This document shows positions 16,786 through 24,856 of a stretch of DNA of 29,109 nt, one piece after another (position 1 is the stretch's first letter; every line of letters starts with the position of its first letter). Below the pieces are notes generated by a model. The model was not told the origin of the DNA, did no database searches, and saw only the letters and a list, made by a program, of their open reading frames with translations. Source of the DNA: Clostridiales bacterium UBA4706 (GTDB lineage: Bacteria > Bacillota > Clostridia > Oscillospirales > Oscillospiraceae); assembly GCA_002404605.1 (NCBI GenBank), contig DHKA01000044.1, positions 1-29,109 on the forward strand, given 5' to 3'. The translations under genes and the position numbers were made by a program.

Positions 16786-17481
16786 AAAAAGCTGCTGTCG
16801 CTATTGATATGTACCCAGTTTTCTGGACACCGGCTCAAAATTGAATAATTAGGTTTTCATCATGGATGCTTCCCTGAACTTAGAGGGAGGCATCCATTTT
16901 GTTTTAGCTTGGATTCTGCTGTTATTGTAATAGTCAATGTAATCGGCAATGGTCTTGGAGAAGGCTTCAAAGGAGGGAAAATCCTTCTCAAAGCCATAGA
17001 GCATTTCATTTTTCAACCTGCCAAAGAAGGTCTCCATAATGCAATTATCGTAGCAGTTGCCCTTTCGGGACATCGATTGAATAATTCCGTGCTTCTGAAG
17101 TTCACCACGGTAGAATGCGTGCTGGTACTGCTTCTGTTTTCGTTGAAAATGGCAGTGATTTCAGACGATAACTCGGCATTTCTCTCTTCAACCTTATCCG
17201 TTCTGTCGAGTTCGTAATAATACGTTGATCTGGACAGCCCGATCGCATCCAGCAAATCATTCAGTCTGTGTCCTTCTTTGCGGAGTTCTTGGACGAGCGC
17301 AGCTTTTTCGCCTTGAGTTGCGCTGCGCATCTCTCTTCTCTCAAGGCAATCTCTTTTTTTACGACGGCAATCTCCGCTCTCAGCCGCTCATTCTCTGCTC
17401 TGAGCCGAATCATCTCTTCTCGTTCTGAGGGGGTCAGTTCTGTCCAGTATTAGGGGTACATATCAGATGAGGGAGCTTTTT
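16786..17481. terminator. Probable pckG/acyltransferase terminator split by an insertion
   Basis: AAAAAGCT at 16786-16793 and AGCTTTTT at 17474-17481 are perfect reverse complements and flank the IS3-like element. Joined without it, they would form an A/T-flanked hairpin with a trailing T run on both strands, between the convergent pckG and acyltransferase genes. The stem is short (8 bp), so this remains an inference. Confidence 0.4.
16805..17465 (-). mobile_element. IS3-family insertion element with internal deletion
   Basis: The ends TGATATGTACCC (16805-16816) and GGGTACATATCA (17454-17465) are inverted repeats, with a second shared block CTGGACA a few bases further in. On the minus strand the contents are: the end of OrfA (LTPSEREEMIRLRAENERL, a leucine-zipper region, around 17270-17440); the start of OrfB (LSRSTYYYELDRTDKVEERN, in the frame starting at 17330); and the end of OrfB (QYQHAFYRGELQKHGIIQSM, then SRKGNCYDNCIMETFFGRLK, ending at 16849). 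Most of the DDE core is gone between NENRS and QYQHA, at about 17130, and the two halves are out of frame. A full IS3 is about 1.2-1.5 kb; this one is 661 bp. It is not autonomous. Confidence 0.88.
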
Positions 17482-17486
17482 GCGGC

Positions 17487-18545
17487 TTACACACTTTCTT
17501 TCTTTTTGATCCCGAAGAGCTTTTTATAGTCGAGACTCCAGCTCTCCTTTTTGAGCCCGAACAGAAACCAGAGGAAATACTTCACGAACATCACGATGAC
17601 CGGGGTGATGAGAAGGATACCAATAAGCTGGCAGAGGCTCACAATGTACACATTCGTCACGCCGATGTACCCCATCGCTTTTTCGACCAGAAGCTCCGGG
17701 AGATTATCGAAGAGATAAAAGAGCATAGAGTTTACGCCGATATAGGAAAGGATGCTCTTTTTCTTCACGTTTTTCAGCGCGCCGTACAGTGCGAGACACA
17801 GGGCAAAACCGCCGACCATCACCGGCACAAAGGGCGTCAGCCGTATCACGCGGTAATCAATGCAGTATTTTTCCGGGGAACCCGCAAACAGGAGCGTCAG
17901 TCCGGCGGCAACGGCGATGCCGACAACCGCGAGGATCAGCGTCTTTTTCCCGGTGATCTCCATGCTCTTTTCCCGGACATACTGCCCCAGATACATATAG
18001 AGCAGGCACGGGCACGCCACATCGATATACCAAGGCAGCACAATGCCGGTAGACTTGCTGAGATACACAAATCCGGCGGACACGACAAAAACAACGGGAA
18101 ATTCGATCCTCCGGTCGTGAACGAATTTTCGCAGCGCATAAAAGAGGACGCTCGCGGCAAACGCCGCCGTCAGGAACCATTTCGGTGCGACGAGATCGGT
18201 CCCCCGCAGCTGAACGAGCAGACCGAGGATGTTGTCCCGGCAGAGCGCCCAATCCGCACCGCCGCGCAGCAGCGGGACAAGAATGCCGAGAAACAGCACA
18301 TGATAGAGAAGCCCGTAAGCGAAAAACGGCACCATGAGCTGCCGGAAACGCTTTTTCACAAAGCCGCCGAACGTACCGGCCGTGCTGCTGTAATACCCCA
18401 TGCAGAAGAAGAACATCGGCATATGGAAAAGATATATGAAAATGCGCACCGCCTGCGGTATTGCGTCCGAATGGCCGATGAACACCAGAAGGATACATAT
18501 CCCCTTGGCGTAATCCGCCCACAATTCTCTCTTTTTTTCTGCCAT
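17487..18545 (-). CDS. Acyltransferase family 3 membrane protein (OafA-like)
   Basis: A 352-residue integral membrane protein. The start is ATG at 18545 because GGGAGG lies just upstream; a longer frame runs into the neighbouring terminator and is rejected. The N-terminal signature ELWADYAKGICILLVFIGHS carries the conserved histidine (H25) of acyltransferase-3 proteins, followed by FHMPMFFFCMGYY. About ten hydrophobic segments follow, and the C-terminus is lysine-rich (FGIKKKESV). Family members O-acetylate or O-succinylate cell-surface sugars, using cytoplasmic acyl-CoA. The substrate here is unknown; no glycosylation cluster is adjacent. It is a single gene, convergent with pckG. Confidence 0.88.
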   Translation of the reverse strand: MAEKKRELWADYAKGICILLVFIGHSDAIPQAVRIFIYLFHMPMFFFCMGYYSSTAGTFGGFVKKRFRQLMVPFFAYGLLYHVLFLGILVPLLRGGADWALCRDNILGLLVQLRGTDLVAPKWFLTAAFAASVLFYALRKFVHDRRIEFPVVFVVSAGFVYLSKSTGIVLPWYIDVACPCLLYMYLGQYVREKSMEITGKKTLILAVVGIAVAAGLTLLFAGSPEKYCIDYRVIRLTPFVPVMVGGFALCLALYGALKNVKKKSILSYIGVNSMLFYLFDNLPELLVEKAMGYIGVTNVYIVSLCQLIGILLITPVIVMFVKYFLWFLFGLKKESWSLDYKKLFGIKKKESV

Positions 18546-18623
18546 ATGTCTTTTTTCCTCCCGTAAGCTGCAGCTTGTATCATTGTTTCCCGGATCTGCC
18601 GCATTGTCAAGGGGAAAAAAGCG

Positions 18624-18681
18624 AAAAAATTCGCCTTGGGCGAAAAAAAAGGATGCCGCCGGCTGCGAGCCGGCGGCATCC
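18624..18681 (-). terminator. Tandem rho-independent terminators after the SDR gene
   Basis: First stem: GGATGCCGCCGGCT (18651-18664) pairs with AGCCGGCGGCATCC (18668-18681), 14 perfect base pairs with a GCG loop; on the minus strand T residues follow it. Second stem: TTCGCC (18630-18635) pairs with GGCGAA (18639-18644), followed on the minus strand by six T residues (18624-18629). Both lie just past the SDR stop at 18712 and insulate the acyltransferase gene. Confidence 0.9.
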
Positions 18682-18711
18682 TTTTTCAGAGACAAATCTT
18701 TTTTGCAGCGG

Positions 18712-19533
18712 TCACACCATCGTCGTGCCGCCGTCGATGGCGAGCACCTGACCGGTGATCTCGCGGGCGAGATCGGACGCGATGAACACGGTGCCGTTGG
18801 CAATATCCTCGGCGAGCTGTGCGCGGCCGAGCGGGATCATATTCTTTACAGACTCGTTCCAGAGCGTTTCGCGCTCTTCGCTGGAGAGGGCGCGCTTGTT
18901 CGCCGGATCCCAGCCGTGCGCCATGCCGTTGAGGATCTCTTCCCACATGGACGTGCGGATGATGCCCGGGGCGATGGCATTCACGCGCACACCGTAGGGT
19001 GCGGCCATCTTCGCGGCGCTCTGCGTCAGGCTGATGACGGCGGCCTTGGAGGCGCAGTAGGTCTGAAGCATCGCCATGCCGCCGCGGCCGGCGATGGAAG
19101 CGACGGTCACAATGTTGCCGCTCTTCTGCTTTTCCATGATGGGCAGGCCGAGCTTGAGCGCATGCACGGTGCCGAGCACGTTGATATCAAAGAGACGCTT
19201 GATCTCCTCGTCCGAGGTATACATCATATCTTCAATGGAGATGACGCCCGCGGCATTGACAAACACATCCAGCTTGCCGCCGCCGAACGCCACGGCGTCG
19301 TCCAGCAGCTTTTTGACGTCTTCCTCCTTCGCAACATCGCATTTCGTGAAACCTGCACGGCGGCCCAGCGCTTCGATCTCCTTCACCGTCTCCATGCCCT
19401 GGTCTTCCTTGCGGTTACCGAGATAGACATCCGCGCCCGCCTTAGCGAAGGTCAGCGCCATGGCCTTGCCGAGACCGCGTCCGGCACCGGTCACCAATAC
19501 CGTTTTGCCCGTAAAATCAATGCTGATACCCAT
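18712..19533 (-). CDS. Short-chain dehydrogenase/reductase, NAD(P)-dependent
   Basis: A 273-residue classical SDR. Cofactor motif TGAGRGLG at 15-22, NAAG at 93-96, and the catalytic set Ser146 (TVASIAGRGG), Tyr159 and Lys163 (YCASKAAV). An acidic or basic residue choice after strand 2 (LGNRKED) hints at NADP(H) preference (Arg after Asn), but this is weak. The C-terminus ends in IASDLAREITGQVLAIDGGT, typical of the FabG/glucose-dehydrogenase-like branch. It cannot be assigned to fatty acid synthesis because it stands alone with its own promoter and terminators. A polyol, sugar or steroid/bile acid substrate is equally possible. AGGAGG precedes the ATG. Confidence 0.92.
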   Translation of the reverse strand: MGISIDFTGKTVLVTGAGRGLGKAMALTFAKAGADVYLGNRKEDQGMETVKEIEALGRRAGFTKCDVAKEEDVKKLLDDAVAFGGGKLDVFVNAAGVISIEDMMYTSDEEIKRLFDINVLGTVHALKLGLPIMEKQKSGNIVTVASIAGRGGMAMLQTYCASKAAVISLTQSAAKMAAPYGVRVNAIAPGIIRTSMWEEILNGMAHGWDPANKRALSSEERETLWNESVKNMIPLGRAQLAEDIANGTVFIASDLAREITGQVLAIDGGTTMV

Positions 19534-19576
19534 AATACTTTCCTCCTAAAACTTTAAAATTATGAGACTTGCAGTA

Positions 19577-19630
19577 CAATTCTCATTTCGCAGACAATAT
19601 AGCAGACGGTTTTGTGATTTTCAATTCTCA
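19577..19630 (-). promoter_or_regulatory. Promoter of the SDR gene with flanking direct repeats
   Basis: On the minus strand TTGAAA (19619-19624) and TATATT (19596-19601) are separated by 17 bp. A 9-base direct repeat, TGAGAATTG on the minus strand, occurs at 19622-19630 overlapping the -35 box and again at 19577-19585 downstream of the -10 box, 45 bases apart. The placement would suit a repressor binding two sites. Confidence 0.65.
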
Positions 19631-19678
19631 AAAAGACAAATTTATATGTTTTTGTTCTGTATTTTGCTGTGCAAAATA

Positions 19679-19718
19679 GCATACCCGCCCGGTGTGTTTT
19701 TTTACCAGGCGGGTATGC
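19679..19718 (-). terminator. Terminator of the tetR-cotH operon
   Basis: GCATACCCGCC pairs with GGCGGGTATGC (11 bp) around a 17-18-base A-rich loop, 15 bases after the cotH stop. On the minus strand the stem is followed by TATTTT, a modest T run. Confidence 0.75.
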
Positions 19719-19733
19719 CGTCGTTGTATCTCT

Positions 19734-22700
19734 TTATCCGAAGTATTTGGCGGCGTCCTCGGCGGAGATGCCGAAGAACGCGATCGCATCGTTCTGCACC
19801 TGTGCGGCACGGCCGGACACAAAATCGCGGAGGTTGGCCATCTGCGTCTGGAAGAGCGTGGTCGATCTCCCCCAGCGGGTAAGATCGCGCTCCGTCTCCG
19901 GCTCGACGATCGCACGCAGCTCGTCGATCGTTTTCTGCGCGTTCTCGTCTGAGAGCGGGCCGCGCAGCATTTCGCCGAGACGCGTAAGGAACATATCCCG
20001 AAACTCTTCGTTGTACCGCAACGCCGCGGGGATGATGCCGTGGAGCTGGAAGTTGTTGAAGCCGACGCTCATGGAATCCAAGCTCATCATCGTGAGATCC
20101 ATATCCGCGAGACCGTAGATGTATTTCCCGTTTTCGTATTCGGGGCTGGCATAGAAGCGGACATTTTCGTATACGTCGATGTCGCCCGACCAGCATTCAA
20201 GAATGAGCCAGTCGATCATCTCCGGAATGTCCACATGCTCCTGGATGTATGCCCAGCCCTCCGGAGTATTCAGCGAGTTGTAGCGCGCGTAGTTCAAGAT
20301 CTCGCTCCACGCGGTCTGGCCTTCAAACTCGCCCGTCTGCATATCGACGGTATCGGCATCCACGCCCTTGTGCGAGGCGAAGTATTCCGCGCTGTGGTGC
20401 TCGCGGATGGCGTAAATACCCCAGTATTCGCCGTTGAGGAAGAGCGATACGTACCGGTAATTCTGCGCGGGCACGTCCGTATAATCCATGGCGATGCGGG
20501 CGAAGAACTCGTCGCGCATGTAGGAGGTGTAGGTATCCTCCACGCTCGCGCGCAGCAGAAGCGACGAAAAGTCCGTCACGACGCCGTCGCCGAACACGTC
20601 GTAGCTGAGATCTCCGCCGTACCGTCCCCGGAATTTGAGCGTGAACGACTTCTTCTCGCTCACACGGCGGCTCGTGCGGCCATGCATACGGATGCCGCAG
20701 TCGATGGAGAACTCACCGCCGTCCTCGTACATGGCGACGGTCGCCTCGCGCTCCCATTTCTCGCTCCACGCCTGTTCGTGGTTGGAGTAAATGCCCCGCG
20801 CCCCGGTGAGATTGTCCGGGTCGGTCACAAGACTGACGATGGGAAGCGTGCTGTTCTCGCGCAGGAAATACGACCATGTCGCCGCCTTGCCCGGCAGAGC
20901 GTCCGCCGGGAAGCTCGCGGCGCGGACGATCGTCGTTTCGGTGATCGTGATGGGCGAGGTATACGCCGCGTCATTTTCCGTCGGTTCGCTGCCGTCGAGC
21001 GTATAGTGCACGTTCTCGCCGGTGATCGTGAGTGTAAGGCTCTCGGCATCGTCGTACACGCCCGCAGCGACATCGACCGCGGGCTTTGCCGCCACCGTGC
21101 GGTACCCCGTGCCGTTGTCCGCGCCGCGGCTGCTCTGCGCAAAATAGAAGTATCCGTTTTCGCCGTCCATGCGGCCATAGCTGCCGCCCTGCGGAATATC
21201 GCGCAGGAACGCCCAATCCGCCAGAGCGCCGGAAGCATTGAAGAGATAGAGCTCGTCGCGCTGTGCGCTCAGCCCTACGTTTTCGCACGCGAATACATAG
21301 CTCTCGCCGGGGGCGAGCGTCACGGCGGGCAGTGTGTCGCGCGCCGGTTCCTTGAATTTATCCGAGAGCGTGTATCCGGAGAGGTCGATCGCTTCGTCCG
21401 ACACGTTTTTGAGCTCCACCCAGTCGGGGGAGTTTTCCTCATACGCAACGATCTCCCACAGCAAAAGCGGTGATGTGCGCGTGTCAGTCTTGCAGAAGGC
21501 GGCATAGCCCGCGGCGGTATTTTCAAAGCCCGGTGTCGGGAAGTCGGTCACGGCGAAGCTGCCGTCCGTCTGCATGGCGAGCGACGCGCCCTCTTCCGCG
21601 TTTTCGATCTTCACGCTGCGAAGCTCCGCGCCGTTCCCTCTTGAGAGAAGGACCGTGTCGCCGTCCGTGAGCGAGAAATTCGTGTGCAGCTCGCCCTCGG
21701 TGCGGTTTTTGCCGGAGGCGAAGATCACCGTGTATTCACCCGGCGCAAGCGTCAGCGCCGGGAACTTCCATTCATTCGGCACGTCTGGATCGTCGGAGAG
21801 ATACCAGCCCGTAAGATCGACCGCCGTCTCGCCGAGGTTTGCGATCTCGATCCAATCAGCGAGATCGCCGTCCGCGTCGGCAAGCGTGCCGCGGTTGTGC
21901 GCCATGACCTCGGTGATGTAAATTTCTTCGTTTTCGTATCCGCCGGAACGCAGCCACGCTTCATATCCGGCGTTATCGTTGGAATAGCCTGGCGTCGGAC
22001 GGTCCGACACCGCCCATTCGCCGTTTTCCTTCGCGTAGGACGTGTTTTTCTCCAGTGCCGGAAGCTCGACGCTCTCGCTCTCCGCGCCGGAGGGCGCCGT
22101 GAGAACGACCGTTTCCCCGCCCGCGCTCGCCAGTGCAAAGGAGGCGTATTCCGCGCCCTCCGCGCCGGGGGCACACCAGACGATCCTATATTCGCCCGCG
22201 CCGAGCATTTCGTCCGGGAAGGCGTACTTTGTTTTGTCCGCGCGGTCCGAGAGCTTGTAGCCGGAGAGCGATGCCGGCGAATCGGAGGGGTTATATACCT
22301 CGATCCAGTCGTAGTAATTCCCGTCGGGAGCGGCAAAGAGCGTATTTGAGGACACGATCTCGCTGAGCACGAGCGTGCCGCCGCTGCGCTGCGCGAGCGC
22401 CTCCTGCCACGCCCTCGCGCCCGCCTCGGTGTTCGGGTAGCCGGGCGTCGGCGTGTCGGAGGGAACAAGCGTCCCGTCGCTGCTGCGGACGAGAGACTGC
22501 CCGCTTTGGCACCCAACGGTCACGGCGCTATCGAGCACCGTGCGGTTTTCGTTCATAAGGCACACCGTCTCGCCGCCCGCTTTGCGCAGAGCGAAGGGCG
22601 CATAGCCGCCCTCCTCGTCCGGCGAGCACCACACGACGAGATACCCCCGCGCCGGGACGACGGTCCCCGCCGGGAAGCAGTATTTACCCTTTCCCGCCTC

Positions 22701-22961
22701 GTCGGAGAGATAGTACCCGGCGAGAGAGAAGTCCTTTGAGGACGTGTTTTCGATCTCCACCCAGTCGCAGAGAACGCCCTCGTCGTTCGGGCAGGTCGTA
22801 TTATCGGTCATCACCTCGCTGATATGGACGCTGTAGCCGCCGTCCCACGCCGGTCGCTGGTTATGGCGCACTACGGCCACGACAGCGAACGCTGCCGCGG
22901 CGAGCACCGCCAGTATGATCAGCCAGAGGATGATCTTCTTTTTATCTTTCGCGTTTGCCAT
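19734..22961 (-). CDS. Membrane-anchored CotH kinase-family protein with four lamin-tail domains
   Basis: 1075 residues from the ATG at 22961 (GCGGAGG before it; an upstream in-frame start overlaps tetR and is rejected). Layout: basic N-terminus and one membrane helix (about 9-30, IILWLIILAVLAAAAFAVVAV), then outside the cell four lamin-tail domains starting near residues 44 (VHISEVMTDN), 197 (LVLSEIVSSN), 345 (IYITEVMAHN) and 500 (LLLWEIVAYE), each with a WVE/WIE and LxGYxLSD pattern. A chitobiase-type C-terminal domain follows near 625-697 (VHYTLDGSEPTENDAAY), then a CotH domain from about 700 to 1055. CotH hallmarks: IRMHGRTSRRVSEKKSFTLK, FLNGEYWGIYAIREHHS, and the metal-binding ADMDLTM near 950. 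CotH of Bacillus spores phosphorylates coat proteins; here the target is unknown and probably extracellular. Co-transcribed with tetR. Confidence 0.9.
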   Translation of the reverse strand: MANAKDKKKIILWLIILAVLAAAAFAVVAVVRHNQRPAWDGGYSVHISEVMTDNTTCPNDEGVLCDWVEIENTSSKDFSLAGYYLSDEAGKGKYCFPAGTVVPARGYLVVWCSPDEEGGYAPFALRKAGGETVCLMNENRTVLDSAVTVGCQSGQSLVRSSDGTLVPSDTPTPGYPNTEAGARAWQEALAQRSGGTLVLSEIVSSNTLFAAPDGNYYDWIEVYNPSDSPASLSGYKLSDRADKTKYAFPDEMLGAGEYRIVWCAPGAEGAEYASFALASAGGETVVLTAPSGAESESVELPALEKNTSYAKENGEWAVSDRPTPGYSNDNAGYEAWLRSGGYENEEIYITEVMAHNRGTLADADGDLADWIEIANLGETAVDLTGWYLSDDPDVPNEWKFPALTLAPGEYTVIFASGKNRTEGELHTNFSLTDGDTVLLSRGNGAELRSVKIENAEEGASLAMQTDGSFAVTDFPTPGFENTAAGYAAFCKTDTRTSPLLLWEIVAYEENSPDWVELKNVSDEAIDLSGYTLSDKFKEPARDTLPAVTLAPGESYVFACENVGLSAQRDELYLFNASGALADWAFLRDIPQGGSYGRMDGENGYFYFAQSSRGADNGTGYRTVAAKPAVDVAAGVYDDAESLTLTITGENVHYTLDGSEPTENDAAYTSPITITETTIVRAASFPADALPGKAATWSYFLRENSTLPIVSLVTDPDNLTGARGIYSNHEQAWSEKWEREATVAMYEDGGEFSIDCGIRMHGRTSRRVSEKKSFTLKFRGRYGGDLSYDVFGDGVVTDFSSLLLRASVEDTYTSYMRDEFFARIAMDYTDVPAQNYRYVSLFLNGEYWGIYAIREHHSAEYFASHKGVDADTVDMQTGEFEGQTAWSEILNYARYNSLNTPEGWAYIQEHVDIPEMIDWLILECWSGDIDVYENVRFYASPEYENGKYIYGLADMDLTMMSLDSMSVGFNNFQLHGIIPAALRYNEEFRDMFLTRLGEMLRGPLSDENAQKTIDELRAIVEPETERDLTRWGRSTTLFQTQMANLRDFVSGRAAQVQNDAIAFFGISAEDAAKYFG

Positions 22962-22975
22962 GGTATTTCCTCCGC

Positions 22976-23566
22976 TCATTCCTTCAGCCGCGCGTCCGCC
23001 GCCGCGCCGCGCAGTCCCGTGAGACACATGCGGCTCGCGATATCGGATACTTTCTCGATCGGCTGCCGGCGTTCGGAATTGAACCAGCTCTGATACACCG
23101 CCACCATACCGGAGACGGCGTAATCCATCATCACCGAAAGGCGCTCCGGCGGCAGCTCTATGCGGCTTTGAAACCGCTCCTGCGCCTTTTGCTGAAGCGT
23201 CAGCCGGATCTTGTGCGTCAGCCCCGCGTTCCGGCTGGAACGGAGCAGCGCGCCGTAAAAATCCATGTCGCTGTTGATGATCTCCGTGAGCTTTATAAAC
23301 ACCGCGTATGGGTTTTCGACAAAATCGATCCCCTGCATCGCTGTGTCAAACGTGCGGATGACCTCGTTTTCCAGCTCGTCCACCAGCTCGTACACGCCGC
23401 GGTAGTTATTGTAAAACGTCTTGCGGTTGATCATCGCGCGCGAGGCGATGTCCGTGACGGTGATATCGTCCATGTCCTTTTCGGTCAGCAGCTCCGCGAA
23501 CGCCGTGTGGATCGCCCGCTTTGTTTTAATGACGCGAAGATCTCTCTTCCGGTTTGCCGGTTCCAT
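22976..23566 (-). CDS. TetR/AcrR-family transcriptional regulator
   Basis: A 196-residue regulator. The N-terminal helix-turn-helix spans about residues 25-60: LTEKDMDDITVTDIASRAM then INRKTFYNNYRGVYELVDEL. The C-terminal part is the type with SAVSGMVAVYQSWFNSE-like helices (TetR_C_7-like), as in DhaS-type regulators of Firmicutes. It is the first gene of a two-gene operon; its stop lies 14 bases before the cotH-like ATG, and the cotH ribosome binding site falls in that gap. It probably controls this operon and perhaps the divergent lipid genes. Ligand unknown. GGAGGG precedes the start at 23566. Confidence 0.92.
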   Translation of the reverse strand: MEPANRKRDLRVIKTKRAIHTAFAELLTEKDMDDITVTDIASRAMINRKTFYNNYRGVYELVDELENEVIRTFDTAMQGIDFVENPYAVFIKLTEIINSDMDFYGALLRSSRNAGLTHKIRLTLQQKAQERFQSRIELPPERLSVMMDYAVSGMVAVYQSWFNSERRQPIEKVSDIASRMCLTGLRGAAADARLKE

Positions 23567-23590
23567 CGTGCGCCCTCCTTAAAAATCGGA

Positions 23591-23636
23591 TTCCACATCT
23601 TTTTCGCTAAGTGTGGAATAATCTTCACTGGAAGAT
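23591..23636. promoter_or_regulatory. Two dyads in the tetR/glycosyltransferase intergenic region, candidate operators
   Basis: Dyad 1: TTCCACA (23591-23597) and TGTGGAA (23612-23618), perfect 7-bp arms over 28 bp. Dyad 2: ATCTTC (23621-23626) and GAAGAT (23631-23636), perfect 6-bp arms over 16 bp. Both lie directly upstream of the tetR start, as expected for TetR self-regulation. I could not identify a matching minus-strand -35/-10 pair. Confidence 0.5.
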
Positions 23637-23677
23637 CTCTTTGAGACTTCCGCCACGGTTTCCCTGGCACATGTCCA

Positions 23678-23706
23678 TTGCCGCGCGGCGGGTGCGCTCT
23701 TATTAT
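23678..23706 (+). promoter_or_regulatory. Promoter of the glycosyltransferase-plsY-like pair
   Basis: TTGCCG at 23678-23683, 17 bp spacer, TATTAT at 23701-23706. An overlapping TATAAT (23704-23709) lacks a -35 at standard spacing. The gene start is 44 bases downstream. Confidence 0.55.
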
Positions 23707-23749
23707 AATACACACACGTTGCATAAAGCAAGCAGGGGAGAGAAATCCG

Positions 23750-24856
23750 TTGAAGGTATTGATTTTGAGCTGCGACACGGGCGAGGGCCACAACAGCGCC
23801 GCAGCCGCCGTCGCCGGGGCGCTGACGCGAAAGGGCATCGAAAACCGGGTCTTTGACCCGCTCGTGCTCGCCGGAAAGTATGCCGAGCGCTTCGTATCCG
23901 GCGCATATACGACAATTATGAAAAAAGCGCCCTCGGCGTTCAACGCGCTCTACCGTGCCGGGGATATTTACAGCTCGACAGGCATCACCTCGCCGGTCTA
24001 TCACGCGAACGCCCGGTACGCCGCGAATCTGCGCGCATTCATCGAAACGAACGGGTACGACCGCGTGGTATGCACGCACCTCTACCCGATGGAGACGCTG
24101 ACCGCCATCCGGAAGGCCGGGGATTTCACCGTGCCGTGCTACGGCGTACTGACGGACTACACCTGCATCCCTTTCCTCGCCGAGACCGATCTGGACGGCT
24201 ATTTCATCGCGCACGAGGATCTGCGCGCCGAGCTTGTGGAAAAGGGCATTCCGTCGGAGCGCATCATCGTCACCGGTATCCCGGTGGACGAAAAGTTCGC
24301 GCATCACATGGAAAAGGCCGCGGCGCGCAACTATCTTGCCATACCGCAGGAGCAGGACGTGTTTCTTGTTATGAGCGGCGGCATCGGCGTCGGGAATGCG
24401 GGCGCGATCTGCGACGAGATCCTCCGGCGGCACAGCGGGGCGTTCACGGTCTATATCCTCGTCGGGCGCAACAGTGATCTCAAGCAGACGCTTGAAGAGA
24501 AGTACGCCGGGAACGAGCACGTCCGCATCGTCACGTTCACGAAAAAGGTGAACGTGTACATGAATGCCGCCGATGTGATGATCTCCAAGCCCGGCGGACT
24601 TACGAGTACCGAAGCGGCGGTGGCGCAGGTCCCGCTCGTGCAGCTTCTCGTATATACCGCGTGCGAAGCGCCGAACATTGCGTTCTTCTCCTCCCACGGC
24701 CTTTCGGAACGCGCGGAGGACGCCGCCGACGCCGCGGAAAAGGCCGTCGCGCTCGTGCGCGACAAGGCGAGAGCCGAAGCGATGCGCAAGGCGCAGCGAA
24801 ACACCATCGCGCCCGACGCCGCCGATAAAATTGCGGAAAGAATCATGCTGCCATGA
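23750..24856 (+). CDS. GT28 diacylglycerol glycosyltransferase (UgtP/MGDG synthase-like)
   Basis: 368 residues from a TTG start at 23750, chosen because AGGGGAG lies 9 bases before it and the protein then begins MKVLILSCDTGEGHNSAA, the exact family start. GEGHN at 11-15 is the membrane-interface motif of processive diacylglycerol glycosyltransferases. FVSGAYTTIMKKAPSAFN and VLTDYTCIPFLAETDLDGY are further family marks. The C-terminal half binds the nucleotide sugar, with ISKPGGLTSTEAAVAQVPL and a conserved glutamate. It likely transfers glucose or galactose from UDP-sugar to diacylglycerol, giving membrane glycolipid and lipoteichoic acid anchors. Its stop overlaps the next gene's start (ATGA), tying it to phospholipid synthesis. 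Confidence 0.9.
   Translation: MKVLILSCDTGEGHNSAAAAVAGALTRKGIENRVFDPLVLAGKYAERFVSGAYTTIMKKAPSAFNALYRAGDIYSSTGITSPVYHANARYAANLRAFIETNGYDRVVCTHLYPMETLTAIRKAGDFTVPCYGVLTDYTCIPFLAETDLDGYFIAHEDLRAELVEKGIPSERIIVTGIPVDEKFAHHMEKAAARNYLAIPQEQDVFLVMSGGIGVGNAGAICDEILRRHSGAFTVYILVGRNSDLKQTLEEKYAGNEHVRIVTFTKKVNVYMNAADVMISKPGGLTSTEAAVAQVPLVQLLVYTACEAPNIAFFSSHGLSERAEDAADAAEKAVALVRDKARAEAMRKAQRNTIAPDAADKIAERIMLP

Noticed and set aside
18624..18681. CRISPR-like or repeat array reading of the clustered palindromes
   Set aside because: Only two unlike stems, each followed by T residues on the minus strand, which fits terminators.
18546..18803. N-terminal extension of the acyltransferase gene to 18803
   Set aside because: It would cross the tandem terminators and run into the SDR gene; the ATG at 18545 has a good ribosome binding site.
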